Shown here: in pieces, positions 14,120-22,893 of the stretch
How positions within the stretch are numbered: position 1 is the first letter of the stretch
Layout of the letters: each line of letters opens with the position of its first letter
From: CAZUUO01 sp964622665
GTDB taxonomy: Bacteria; Patescibacteriota; Patescibacteriia; Magasanikbacterales; GCA-002688135
NCBI GenBank assembly: GCA_964622665.1
Contig: CAZUUO010000005.1
Span: forward strand, 1-30,250
Length of the DNA: 30,250 bases
Direction of reading: 5' to 3'
Made by a program: the position numbers and the translations under genes
The notes under the pieces: model-generated
What the model was told of the DNA's origin: nothing
Seen by the model: the letters and a program-made list of their open reading frames with translations, nothing else
The model's database searches: none

Positions 14120-15547
14120 ATGGAACAAGAAAAACCATCCGTCAATTTTATTGTAGATAATGATCATGTGCGCACAAAAAAATACGTGCGTTTATTTTTC
14201 ATTATACTTCTCATATCAGTACTGGGATACGGTACCTATGTCCTTGCGGCGTCTTTTTTTGCAAAAGACACCGATACTTCGTCACACACCGTCGTTGATT
14301 CAATTAAGGAATGGGCATTTTCAGGAGACAAAACCATTAAAGGTTACAAAGAAGATCGAGTTAACATTTTGTTATTAGGAATTGGCGGTGAAGGACATGA
14401 TGGCGGACAATTATCTGACACCATGATTCTTGCATCACTAAAACCATCAACCAAACAACTTTCTCTTCTTTCTATTCCTCGCGATTTGGCAGTTGAAATT
14501 CCTGGCTATGGCGTAAAAAAAATAAATGCTGCAAGTGCCTATGGTGAAGAAAAAAATCCTGGTAACGGTGGTGAACTTTCTGCCTCAGTAGTTTCAAAAA
14601 CTTTTGATACCCCTATTCACTATTGGGTGCGTGTTGATTTTAAAGCATTCTCTGAAATTATTGATAACATGGGTGGCGTTGTTGTTGATATTGAACGCAC
14701 CTTCACCGATACACAATATCCAACATACGATTACGGATACCAAACAATTTCTTTTCAGGCAGGAAAACAAAAATTAACTGGCGAACAAGCCTTGCAATAC
14801 ATTCGTTCTCGACACGGAAATAATAATGAGAATAATGACTTTGCACGCAATCGTCGTCAGCAACGCCTTCTCACAGCCGTCCGTGAACAATTGTTTACCA
14901 CTGAGGTACTGCACGATTCGCAAAAAATGAAATCAATAATTACCACCCTTTTAAAATACACAACTACCAATTTATCAGTCACCGCTGCATTGGGTTTTTT
15001 ACAAGAAGCTCCGGGAATTATGACTGCACAACCAGTATTTCATGTGTTGTCAGCTGATCCTAAAACAGGACTGCTTCGAGAGGTTATCAATGAATACGGT
15101 TATTTCTTGGTTCCTCGCGATGGTGATTTTACACAACTCCGTCAGCTCACCCACAATATTTTTGATGTTAGTCCCACCATTCCACCTGCACTCACCCATA
15201 TTGAAACTCCCAAAATATCTGCCCCCACTACCACTTCCCCATCAAAATCCAAAAAAGAAGCGGCTATTGTTGCAGTTTTAAATGGTACCTGGGAAGTTGG
15301 GTTTGCCGCATCAACCAAAGAACTCCTCGAAGGCAACGGGGTCGCAGTCTCTAGTATTGGAAACACTCCTAATCGCGATAGTAAAATTACAACTATTTAT
15401 ACCCTTAATAACTCGACAGCAACCCAAAATACCGTCAGTCGTATTACCCCATTACTCCCAAAGGCAGTGGTTTCTCAAGCAATTCCTCCTGATGCCCCGA
15501 AAAACGTTGACATTTTAGTGATTTTAGGTAAAAATAGCTCTAACTAA
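14120..15547 (+). CDS. LytR-CpsA-Psr (LCP) family protein
   Basis: Membrane-anchored phosphotransferase family that attaches polymers such as teichoic acids, capsule or other glycans from lipid carriers to peptidoglycan. A short cytoplasmic N-terminus is followed by one membrane helix (about 23-46) and the extracellular LCP domain (about 80-250). That domain shows NILLLGIGG, the LSDTMILASL segment with its conserved Asp, the arginine of SIPRD, and the RSRHGNNNENNDFARNRRQQ motif, whose arginines bind the pyrophosphate lipid in known structures. A LytR_C domain closes the protein (about 385-470, IVAVLNGTWEVGFA). At 475 residues it is normal for the family. der follows after 15 bases and is probably co-transcribed. 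The substrate glycan is unknown. Confidence 0.93.
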   Translation: MEQEKPSVNFIVDNDHVRTKKYVRLFFIILLISVLGYGTYVLAASFFAKDTDTSSHTVVDSIKEWAFSGDKTIKGYKEDRVNILLLGIGGEGHDGGQLSDTMILASLKPSTKQLSLLSIPRDLAVEIPGYGVKKINAASAYGEEKNPGNGGELSASVVSKTFDTPIHYWVRVDFKAFSEIIDNMGGVVVDIERTFTDTQYPTYDYGYQTISFQAGKQKLTGEQALQYIRSRHGNNNENNDFARNRRQQRLLTAVREQLFTTEVLHDSQKMKSIITTLLKYTTTNLSVTAALGFLQEAPGIMTAQPVFHVLSADPKTGLLREVINEYGYFLVPRDGDFTQLRQLTHNIFDVSPTIPPALTHIETPKISAPTTTSPSKSKKEAAIVAVLNGTWEVGFAASTKELLEGNGVAVSSIGNTPNRDSKITTIYTLNNSTATQNTVSRITPLLPKAVVSQAIPPDAPKNVDILVILGKNSSN

Positions 15548-15562
15548 TCACTCCTGCTCCCT

Positions 15563-16984
15563 ATGCAAAATCTTCCGCACATTGATGACTTACCTACCGT
15601 TGCAATCGTTGGTCGCGTAAACGCTGGTAAATCAACTCTTTTTAACCATATCACCGACAGTGGACATGCTATCGTTTCTTCTCGTGCCGGCACTACTCGT
15701 ACTCGAAACACCGGCGTTGCTCGTTGGAGAGGTAACTTGTTTCGTATCGTTGATACCGGTGGTCTTACTTTTGATAAAACTGACGACTTTGAAAAAGACG
15801 TGCGTCAACAATTTGAAAAAGCACTTGATGAAGCGACGCTCGTTATTTTTTTAGTTGATGTCACCACAGAACCAACTGTCGCTGAACAAGAGCTCGGTAA
15901 AAAATTACGCCAAAGTAAAATTCCAACCATCTTAGTTGCGAATAAAGCTGACACCAACGTAATTGCTGTTCGTGCAAGTGATCCTACGTGGCGTAAATTT
16001 GGACTTGGTGAACCAACACCTATTAGCGCAAGTACCGGTCGTGGGATTGGTGATTTACTCGACACCATCGTGTCACATGACGCATTTGTTGCAGCTAACG
16101 GCGGTGCCGAAAGTTTGCGCAACGTTTCAAAGAAAGAAGATTTAATTCCACCTGGAACTATTAAAGTTGCGTTAATTGGAAAACCAAATGTGGGAAAATC
16201 TTCATTATTTAATGCTTTGATTGGTGAAGATCGTGTTATTGTTTCAAATATTCCTCACACCACCCGTGAAACACACGACACCTTATTTACTTTCAATAAT
16301 CAAAATTATTTGTTTATTGATACTGCTGGTATTCGCAAAAAACGCAATATCGATGACTCTCTTGAAAAAACTGGTGTTCATCAATCTCTTTCCATCATTG
16401 AAGAAGCGGATGTTGTCTTATTTGTGATTGATGCTTCAACCCCACTTTCTCATCAAGATAAAGCCCTTGCTGGTTTTATTCAAGAAAAAAATAAACCGCT
16501 TATCATTGTTGCAAATAAGTGGGATTTAATTTCACTCAACCAAGCACACGTTCCAGCACACGTACAAAAGGATGATGATGAAGAAACGAAATTCCGAAAA
16601 TATCTAGACTATAACTTCCGCTATATTTCATTTGCGCCAATTATTTTTGTCAGTGCAAAAGACAATCTTAATGTCACGCAATTATTCCCTCTCGTTTCTG
16701 AAGTGAATGCTGCGCGCACTAAGAAAATTGATCCATTAGAACTTGAAACAGCGTTCCGTGCGATGATTAAACGCCATCTTCCAACTAAAGGAAAAGGTGT
16801 CCGCCATCCTAAGATTTATTCAATTAAACAAATCGCATTTGGACCACCGGTATTTGAACTTGCTGTTCGTCGCAAAACTGATTTACACGAATCATACATG
16901 CGCTACTTAGAAAAACATATTCGTTCACAATTTGGTTTCATTGGGGTACCTATGGTATTCTATGTTAAGAAAGTCATGGTATAG
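15563..16984 (+). CDS. der: Ribosome assembly GTPase Der (EngA)
   Basis: Essential GTPase with two tandem G domains and a C-terminal KH-like domain, needed for 50S subunit maturation. The first G domain has GRVNAGKS (17-24), DTGG and NKAD. The second has GKPNVGKS (206-213), DTAG and NKWD. The KH-like end (about 370-473) is complete. In the first P-loop, Ala stands where Val is usual (GRPNVGKS), which should not affect nucleotide binding. The length of 473 residues is normal. It sits 15 bases after the LCP gene and five bases before pth, so it belongs to a run of closely packed genes lcp-der-pth-dprA. Confidence 0.96.
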   Translation: MQNLPHIDDLPTVAIVGRVNAGKSTLFNHITDSGHAIVSSRAGTTRTRNTGVARWRGNLFRIVDTGGLTFDKTDDFEKDVRQQFEKALDEATLVIFLVDVTTEPTVAEQELGKKLRQSKIPTILVANKADTNVIAVRASDPTWRKFGLGEPTPISASTGRGIGDLLDTIVSHDAFVAANGGAESLRNVSKKEDLIPPGTIKVALIGKPNVGKSSLFNALIGEDRVIVSNIPHTTRETHDTLFTFNNQNYLFIDTAGIRKKRNIDDSLEKTGVHQSLSIIEEADVVLFVIDASTPLSHQDKALAGFIQEKNKPLIIVANKWDLISLNQAHVPAHVQKDDDEETKFRKYLDYNFRYISFAPIIFVSAKDNLNVTQLFPLVSEVNAARTKKIDPLELETAFRAMIKRHLPTKGKGVRHPKIYSIKQIAFGPPVFELAVRRKTDLHESYMRYLEKHIRSQFGFIGVPMVFYVKKVMV

Positions 16985-16989
16985 AACAT

Positions 16990-17502
16990 ATGAAACTTAT
17001 CGTTGGTTTAGGAAATCCTGGAACATTGTATCAGTACACACGCCACAATATCGGATTTTTATTCCTCGAATACTTTGCATCACACCACTCATTTCCCGCA
17101 TGGAAAACTAATGGTGCACTCCACGGTGTTATCACTAAAACTTCAGAACTCCTTCTTTTAAAGCCGGATACGTACATGAACGAATCCGGCCTTTCGGTAT
17201 CTGCAACCCTTTCTTATTTTAAAATTCCTACCACGGAATTAATTGTTGTCCATGATGATGCTGATCTTCCCTTTGGTGAATATAAAATTCAAAAAGATCG
17301 CGGTGACGCAGGACATAACGGAGTTAAATCAATTTCTGCACAACTAAAAACGACCGACTACACACGCGTTCGCATTGGCGTTCGTAATCCTTCTCATGAT
17401 GGTTTAAAAGCTCTCGCGTTCGTGTTATCTCCCTTTACTGAGGATGAACGCGATGCTTTTCAAAAACTATTTGAAAAAATTTCTCTCGAACTCTTGCAAT
17501 AA
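16990..17502 (+). CDS. pth: Peptidyl-tRNA hydrolase
   Basis: Cleaves the ester bond of peptidyl-tRNAs that drop off the ribosome, releasing the tRNA. Key residues by family pattern: Asn9 (GLGNPG), catalytic His19 (TRHNIGF), Asn in TYMNESG, the Asp of VHDDADLP, and Asn in GHNGVKS. The C-terminus is short at 170 residues (E. coli 194), ending soon after the FVLSPFTEDE segment, which removes part of the flexible C-terminal helix but not the active site. The usual glycine run before SAGHNG is reduced to RGDAGHNG. It is packed between der (five-base gap) and dprA. Confidence 0.95.
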   Translation: MKLIVGLGNPGTLYQYTRHNIGFLFLEYFASHHSFPAWKTNGALHGVITKTSELLLLKPDTYMNESGLSVSATLSYFKIPTTELIVVHDDADLPFGEYKIQKDRGDAGHNGVKSISAQLKTTDYTRVRIGVRNPSHDGLKALAFVLSPFTEDERDAFQKLFEKISLELLQ

Positions 17503-17514
17503 TTGTTATATTGT

Positions 17515-18555
17515 ATGGCTCTTTCACAACTTGAACTTTCTCTTATCGCGAGTTGCCCTGTTTCACGTTCAATTAAAGAACAACTCCTCACGCAGGACTC
17601 CCTTCTTTCTGATTTTTCAAAAGATTTTTGTGAACACTTTCATTTCCCCTACGAAAAAATGAAGTCCGTTTTTTCACCTTCTTTTATTTCAAAAACAGAG
17701 TCTACTCTTACTCAGCAATCTATCATGGTTTGTTCACCGCATTCTCAAAACTACCCATCATCACTGTCACAACTATCACCTCAACCCCTCATTATTTTTA
17801 TGCGCGGTGATTTATCTGCACAGCCATTGATCAGTGTTGTGGGTAGTAGAAATATAACGTCGTACGGCAGACAAGTACTCCACTCTTTTATACCGCACCT
17901 TGTTGAGGCTGGTTGTGGCGTTGTATCAGGTCTTGCATTTGGTATTGATGCGCTTTCCCATGAATTAGCGCTGAGCCACAACGGATACACTGCTGCGATT
18001 CTTCCCAGTGGTATTGATAATGCCACCATATACCCTCATTCACACTTTTCACTGGCAAACCGCATTCTCGATAACGGTGGATTACTTCTTTCTCCTTTTC
18101 CCTTATTTCATACTCCCCGCAAACATGATTTTCTTGATCGTAATCAACTTATTGCCGCCTTTTCATCTTTTACTCTCATTATCGAGGCATCACTCCGCTC
18201 AGGTTCATTATCTACTGCCGCCCACGCACAAAAACTTGGCAAACCTCTCGGTGCGATTCCTGGACGAATCACCGACCTTCAAAGCCATGGTTGTCTTTCA
18301 CTTATTGCTGACGGTGCCCTTCCTATATATACCGTCTCACAACTCCTTACTCATCTTTCTCTCACGGGAATGTCTACACCAGAAACCTCAAAAGACCCCC
18401 TCATACAGCACCTCCAAGCAAACCCTGTTACCCTTGAAGAACTCGCTATTCTTACCCAATTTCCCATTCCGCAACTCCTTGAAAACTTGACAATGCTTGA
18501 ATTGGCACATAAGGTTTCCCTATTACCAGACGGAAAATATACAGCTGTACGCTAA
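17515..18555 (+). CDS. dprA: DNA-processing protein DprA
   Basis: Rossmann-fold protein that loads RecA onto incoming single-stranded DNA during natural transformation. Core motifs: ISVVGSRNITSYGRQ, SGLAFGIDALSHELAL, AAILPSGID, FLDRNQLIAAFS, IEASLRSGSL and LGKPLGAIPG. An N-terminal helical region of about 90 residues precedes the fold, and a C-terminal winged-helix domain (about 285-346) follows. From ATG 17515 the length is 346 residues. An in-frame TTG at 17503, directly after the pth stop, could add four residues, but the ATG is preferred. A dprA gene fits the view that many reduced genomes keep DNA uptake to obtain nucleotides or genes. No other competence gene is in the window. Confidence 0.93.
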   Translation: MALSQLELSLIASCPVSRSIKEQLLTQDSLLSDFSKDFCEHFHFPYEKMKSVFSPSFISKTESTLTQQSIMVCSPHSQNYPSSLSQLSPQPLIIFMRGDLSAQPLISVVGSRNITSYGRQVLHSFIPHLVEAGCGVVSGLAFGIDALSHELALSHNGYTAAILPSGIDNATIYPHSHFSLANRILDNGGLLLSPFPLFHTPRKHDFLDRNQLIAAFSSFTLIIEASLRSGSLSTAAHAQKLGKPLGAIPGRITDLQSHGCLSLIADGALPIYTVSQLLTHLSLTGMSTPETSKDPLIQHLQANPVTLEELAILTQFPIPQLLENLTMLELAHKVSLLPDGKYTAVR

Positions 18556-18558
18556 TTG

Positions 18559-18567
18559 TGATACAGT
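18559..18567 (+). promoter_or_regulatory. Extended -10 of topA
   Basis: TGATACAGT is an extended -10 (TG, one base, TACAGT at 18562-18567), nine bases before the topA ATG, predicting a leader of about three bases. No clear -35 is visible. It lies in the 21-base gap after dprA. Confidence 0.45.
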
Positions 18568-18576
18568 AATAGTCGT

Positions 18577-20676
18577 ATGAAATTATTGATTGTTGAGTCA
18601 CCAACCAAAGCAAAAACTATCAGCAAATTCTTGCCGAGAACCTACAAAGTTCTCTCTTCGTTTGGACATGTCCGCGATTTACCAAAATCGAAACTCGGCG
18701 TAGATGTTGAACATAATTTTGAACCTCATTACATTGTTAGTACTACTAAAAAGAAAACGGTTTCTGAATTAAAGAAGGCAGCAAAAGATGCCGATGAAAT
18801 CTATTTTGCAACAGATCATGATCGTGAAGGAGAAGCTATTTCTTGGCATTTAGCAAACATCTTGAATGTACCTGCCAACGAAGTAAAACGTATTACTTTT
18901 CATGAAATTACCAAGCATGCAATCGAGGAAGCATTGAAGCATCCTTCTGCTTTAAATTTGGATTTGGTTGATGCACAACAAGCTCGTCGTGTTCTTGATC
19001 GTCTCGTTGGATACGGACTATCACCCTTATTGTGGAGCAAAGTTGCTCGCGGACTTTCTGCTGGTCGTGTGCAATCTGTTGCACTTCGTCTTATTGTTGA
19101 TCGTGAACGCGAAATCAAAGCATTTGTACCCCAAGAATATTGGTCACTCGATGGTGTGTTACTTGCTGACGAATCTCGTATTCCCTGCGCACTCACTGCC
19201 ATTGATGGAAAAAAATTAGAAAAATTTACCCTGAGCAATGAAGGTGAATCAAAAAAAATTGAACAACGATTACGAGGTCGTAGTGGTTTCATTTCTTCGA
19301 TTACCAAAAAACGAACATCTCGCCGTCCCGCTTCACCGTTTATCACCTCAACCTTACAACAAGAGTCCAATCATAAACTTGGATTTAGTGCAAAACTAAC
19401 CATGATGTTAGCACAACAACTCTATGAGGGTATTGATATTGGTTCAGAACACGTTGGTTTAATCACCTACATGCGTACGGATTCTGTTTCACTTTCATCA
19501 GAATTTTGTAGCGCAGTGCGTGAATATGTCACCAAAGAATTTGGTAACAAATATGTTCCTGAAAATGCACGCGCATTTAAGAGTACCACGAAAAATGCTC
19601 AAGAAGCCCACGAAGCAATTCGTCCTACGGATGTTTTACGTACTCCCCAATCATTAGAGCAATACCTCTCTCCCCAACAGTATAAATTGTACGATATTAT
19701 TTGGCGTCGTGCGGTTGCCTCTCAAATGGAGAGTGCACAACTTGATAACACTGGTATTGATGTGGTTATTGAAGCTGATAGTCACAGTCACATCTTGCAC
19801 AGTAGTGGTTCAACTATTGTATTCCCCGGTTTTCTTGCCTTGTACAAAGAGCAACAAAAGGAAACCTTACTTCCTAAACTTACTGAAGGAGAAAAAGTTT
19901 TATTGGATAGTATCGAAGCAAATCAACATTTTACCGAACCGCCACCACGTTTTAATGATGCAACTCTCGTTAAAACTCTTGAAGAATTTGGTGTGGGACG
20001 TCCTTCAACCTATGCAGCAACCATTGCTACTCTTGAGGAACGTGAATATGTTAATCGTGATCAAAAACGTTTTGTTCCTACCGAAATTGGAACGATCGTT
20101 GTTGACTTACTCGTAGAACATTTTCCTTCCATTGTGGATACTGCATTTACTGCCAATGTTGAAGAAGAATTTGATGAAATTTCACGTGGTGAGAAAAAAT
20201 GGCAAACAGTCATAGAAAAATTCTACACTCCCTTTAGTAAATTACTAGAAGAGAAAAAACAAGAAATTAAAAAAGATGACATCATGCACGAACAAACTGA
20301 TTTGATTTGTCCGTTATGTCAAAAACCCGTCATTATTCGTCGTGGTCGTTTTGGAAGATTTTATGCATGCAGTGGCTATCCTGAATGTAAATACACTGCT
20401 AAAACTCCTGAAGAACAAGCAAAACATGATGCTGCAAAAACCGGAGTCATGTGCCCACAATGTAACAGTGAAATAGTTGCACGTCGCAGCAAACGAGGAC
20501 GCGTATTCTTTGGTTGCAGTGGATATCCTAAATGTACGTTTGCTCTCTGGAAACAACCAACCGGAGAAAAATGTCCTACCTGTTCTTCATTACTCGTTAT
20601 TCAAAAGAAAGACCTTATTGCTTGCAGTAATACTGAATGTGGGTATACTAAAGAGAGAACGTCTGATGAAGAATAA
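18577..20676 (+). CDS. topA: DNA topoisomerase I
   Basis: Type IA topoisomerase that relaxes negative supercoils. The TOPRIM domain (about 1-115) has LIVESPTKAKTI with the catalytic Glu7 and DHDREGEAISWH for metal binding. The strand-cleaving tyrosine is Tyr298 in LITYMRTDS. The topoisomerase body ends near residue 560. Three C-terminal zinc-ribbon modules follow, each with CxxC: CPLCQKP, CPQCNSE and CPTCSSL. The first two end in the usual CSGYPEC/CSGYPKC pattern, and the third has CSNTEC and is shorter. Length 699 residues. It is followed by the RSH gene after five bases, so topology control and stringent response share a transcript here. Confidence 0.97.
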   Translation: MKLLIVESPTKAKTISKFLPRTYKVLSSFGHVRDLPKSKLGVDVEHNFEPHYIVSTTKKKTVSELKKAAKDADEIYFATDHDREGEAISWHLANILNVPANEVKRITFHEITKHAIEEALKHPSALNLDLVDAQQARRVLDRLVGYGLSPLLWSKVARGLSAGRVQSVALRLIVDREREIKAFVPQEYWSLDGVLLADESRIPCALTAIDGKKLEKFTLSNEGESKKIEQRLRGRSGFISSITKKRTSRRPASPFITSTLQQESNHKLGFSAKLTMMLAQQLYEGIDIGSEHVGLITYMRTDSVSLSSEFCSAVREYVTKEFGNKYVPENARAFKSTTKNAQEAHEAIRPTDVLRTPQSLEQYLSPQQYKLYDIIWRRAVASQMESAQLDNTGIDVVIEADSHSHILHSSGSTIVFPGFLALYKEQQKETLLPKLTEGEKVLLDSIEANQHFTEPPPRFNDATLVKTLEEFGVGRPSTYAATIATLEEREYVNRDQKRFVPTEIGTIVVDLLVEHFPSIVDTAFTANVEEEFDEISRGEKKWQTVIEKFYTPFSKLLEEKKQEIKKDDIMHEQTDLICPLCQKPVIIRRGRFGRFYACSGYPECKYTAKTPEEQAKHDAAKTGVMCPQCNSEIVARRSKRGRVFFGCSGYPKCTFALWKQPTGEKCPTCSSLLVIQKKDLIACSNTECGYTKERTSDEE

Positions 20677-20681
20677 CTCTT

Positions 20682-22160
20682 ATGCAAGCTAGTCTTGAAC
20701 GATTACGCGAAACCGTCAGTTCCTATCACAAAGGAGCTGATTTGAGTTCCTTAGAGCAAGCATTTACACTCGCCGTTTCGGCTCATGAAGGACAACGTCG
20801 TTTGTCAGGTGAACCCTACGTTAATCATCCTATTCGCACGGCGCAATTTTTAGCAGACATGCATCTGCAACTTCCTATCGTTATCGCCGGATTGTTACAC
20901 GATGTTCCGGAGGATACCGAAGTTACCCTCGATCAGATTAGACTTCAATTTGGCGACGATGTTGCCAACATTGTGCAAGGTGTTACTAAAATCGGAAAAG
21001 TAAAATATCGCGGTGTTGAACGATACGTTGAAAATGTACGTAAATTTTTTATTGCGATGGCTGAAGATACCCGATCTCTTATCGTTAAATTTGCCGATCG
21101 TATCGATAATCTTCGTACACTCGACGCACAACCTTCCAAAAAACAATACCGCATCGCACTGGAATCATTGGAAATTTTTGCACCCGCCGCTAATCGTTTA
21201 GGAATGGGAGAAATTAAAGGAATTATTGAAGATTTAGCGTTTCGCTACACCGCACCCAAAGAATACGAGTGGGTTAAATCAATGATTGAGCAGCGCTACG
21301 AAAAAAAGCAGGAATACATTAATCGCGTCATGGAAGTTGCAACTCAAGAACTCGCACGTACCAGTGTTCCTGTTATTCGTATCGAAGGACGCTTGAAAAA
21401 CATGTACTCATTGTACAAAAAATTATTAAAGTACGATCGCGATATTACTAAAATTTACGATCTTATTGCAGTTCGTATTATCGTTCCTGATGTTGCGTCC
21501 TGTTATAGCGCTCTTGGTTCTCTCCACCACCTCTGGAAACCCTTAAAAGGACGTATTAAAGATTACATTGCACAACCAAAACCAAATGGATATCAATCGT
21601 TGCACACCACTGTTTTTGCTATCGGTGGAGAAATAGTTGAATTTCAAATTCGTACTAACCAAATGCACGAAGATGCTGAGTACGGTATCGCCGCACATTG
21701 GCATTATGATGAAACTGGTAAAAAATCGACTATTCCTGAACGCCATAAACGCTGGATTGAAGAAATGGCGCAGATTCACCGCGAGGTAGTTCGTGGCATG
21801 GATGATATCGAAAAACTCAAACTGGATTTTTTTCAAAATCGCATTTTTGTGTTAACGCCCAAAGGTGACGTTATTGATCTTCCTGAAGAAGCAACGCCCG
21901 TTGATTTTGCGTTTGCTATTCACACTGACATCGGCAATAAATGTTCGGGAGCACGTATTAATGGTGAAATGAGCCGGCTTGATTCATCACTGCGTAGTGG
22001 CGACATTGTGGAAATTATCGTTGATAAAAATAGAAAAGGACCAAGTGCTGATTGGCTTAAATTTGTTAAAACAACACAAGCTGCTGATAAAATAAAAGCC
22101 TACGCTAAAAAATCTTTAACTGATTGGATTACGTATATCATTCCCAAATCGGGGAAATAG
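20682..22160 (+). CDS. Bifunctional RelA/SpoT-type (p)ppGpp synthetase/hydrolase lacking C-terminal regulatory domains
   Basis: Makes and degrades the alarmone (p)ppGpp. The HD hydrolase domain keeps its ligands: His49 (VNHP), His73-Asp74 (LLHD) and Asp139 (FADRIDNLRTL). The synthetase domain shows GRLKNMYS, Asp260 (KIYDLIAVR), Glu320 (VEFQIRT) and HEDAEYGIAAHW. The motif at 291-294 is RIKD, the RxKD form of bifunctional or SpoT-like enzymes rather than the ExDD of RelA. A TGS domain (about 385-445, FVLTPKGDVIDLP) follows, and the protein then stops at 492 residues. The helical, zinc-finger and ACT domains of full-length RSH (about 730 residues) are missing. The frame shows no sign of a break and a terminator follows, so the shortening seems natural. 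Confidence 0.93.
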   Translation: MQASLERLRETVSSYHKGADLSSLEQAFTLAVSAHEGQRRLSGEPYVNHPIRTAQFLADMHLQLPIVIAGLLHDVPEDTEVTLDQIRLQFGDDVANIVQGVTKIGKVKYRGVERYVENVRKFFIAMAEDTRSLIVKFADRIDNLRTLDAQPSKKQYRIALESLEIFAPAANRLGMGEIKGIIEDLAFRYTAPKEYEWVKSMIEQRYEKKQEYINRVMEVATQELARTSVPVIRIEGRLKNMYSLYKKLLKYDRDITKIYDLIAVRIIVPDVASCYSALGSLHHLWKPLKGRIKDYIAQPKPNGYQSLHTTVFAIGGEIVEFQIRTNQMHEDAEYGIAAHWHYDETGKKSTIPERHKRWIEEMAQIHREVVRGMDDIEKLKLDFFQNRIFVLTPKGDVIDLPEEATPVDFAFAIHTDIGNKCSGARINGEMSRLDSSLRSGDIVEIIVDKNRKGPSADWLKFVKTTQAADKIKAYAKKSLTDWITYIIPKSGK

Positions 22161-22168
22161 GTTGTTGT

Positions 22169-22193
22169 GTCATTCCCGCAGAGGCTGGAATCT
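22169..22193. repeat. Degenerate palindromic repeat, copy 1 (CATTCCCGC type)
   Basis: GTCATTCCCGCAGAGGCTGG followed by AATCT, an imperfect palindrome with ends ATTCC and GGAAT. It resembles the widespread CATTCCCGCG...GCGGGAATC repeat seen between genes in many genomes. Shorter GTCATTCC fragments stand at 22218 and GTCATCCC at 22316, as if older copies had decayed. Confidence 0.5.
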
Positions 22194-22234
22194 TGCTACT
22201 ATATTTCCCTGTCAATTGTCATTCCTTACACGAC

Positions 22235-22263
22235 ACCCCGTACTCTATGCGGGGTCTTTTTTT
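22235..22263 (+). terminator. Intrinsic terminator of topA-RSH
   Basis: ACCCCG (22235-22240), a nine-base loop, CGGGGT (22250-22255), then C and a run of seven T. Confidence 0.82.
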
Positions 22264-22331
22264 ACTACCATCACTTTGTTTTGTCCTCCTCGCGAATACA
22301 GAGATCTGAGTATACGTCATCCCAAGAGTTG

Positions 22332-22354
22332 CCATTCTCGCAGTGAGGGAATCT
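22332..22354. repeat. Degenerate palindromic repeat, copy 2
   Basis: CCATTCTCGCAGTGAGGGAA followed by TCT. It has the same plan as copy 1 (CATTC...GGAATCT) with a changed centre. The substring TCTCGCAGTGA recurs at 26852-26862 in the leader of the radical SAM gene. Confidence 0.45.
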
Positions 22355-22360
22355 AAATTT

Positions 22361-22388
22361 AAAATAAAAAACGCGAACGTATCCGCGT
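22361..22388 (-). terminator. Terminator of the 22390-22812 ORF
   Basis: On the minus strand ACGCG (22388-22384), an eight-base loop and CGCGT (22375-22371) are followed by TTTTTATTTT. It begins two bases after the stop codon of the small ORF. Confidence 0.65.
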
Positions 22389-22389
22389 A

Positions 22390-22812
22390 TCACCTAACTC
22401 TTTTCACTATCAATCTTCCATCTACAACGTAACAAGTCCTTTCCGCCAAACCATGTCGATACCACGTTCTGATATCCTCATTTCTATATACCACCCCCAC
22501 CATTTTACCTACCCCATATATCACTTCACCATCCAACACAACAGGTTCAGTAAGTAGCACATCCACCACACTCACTTCTTCACCACTCATTTTTGCATAG
22601 CGACACGCTTTACTCTCCCCTTTTACCACCACTTCTTTTTTGCTTTCTGCTTCCAAAATATCTTTTGCTTTTTTTCTCTCAACCATTTTGGATAGCCATT
22701 TTTCGTAACGTCTCCCTGCCCAAAATGCAAGCAGACAACACCCAATGAAACCGAGTACTTCGAGAATCCACATGATGCATTCCCTCCACACGAAAGGAAC
22801 AACCCTATACAT
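22390..22812 (-). CDS. Small membrane-anchored protein of unknown function
   Basis: I do not recognise this 140-residue protein. One membrane helix (about 13-33, MWILEVLGFIGCCLLAFWAG) is followed by a basic linker and a soluble, beta-rich C-terminal part (about 75-140), so it could display a small domain on one face of the membrane. The ATG at 22812 is chosen because AGGAGG (22826-22821) stands eight bases upstream. The longer TTG start at 22836 would place that motif inside the gene. A ribosome binding site is exceptional in this window. Codons ATA, AGA, AGG and GGG are frequent, unlike in the flanking housekeeping genes, which suggests recent acquisition. A terminator directly follows. Confidence 0.6.
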   Translation of the reverse strand: MYRVVPFVWRECIMWILEVLGFIGCCLLAFWAGRRYEKWLSKMVERKKAKDILEAESKKEVVVKGESKACRYAKMSGEEVSVVDVLLTEPVVLDGEVIYGVGKMVGVVYRNEDIRTWYRHGLAERTCYVVDGRLIVKRVR

Positions 22813-22893
22813 ATCACATGCCTCCTCAAAAGTCAATAAAAAATACCTTTGATAGGATGGATTACCCCTACCACCCTAAAATTAAAAAATAGT

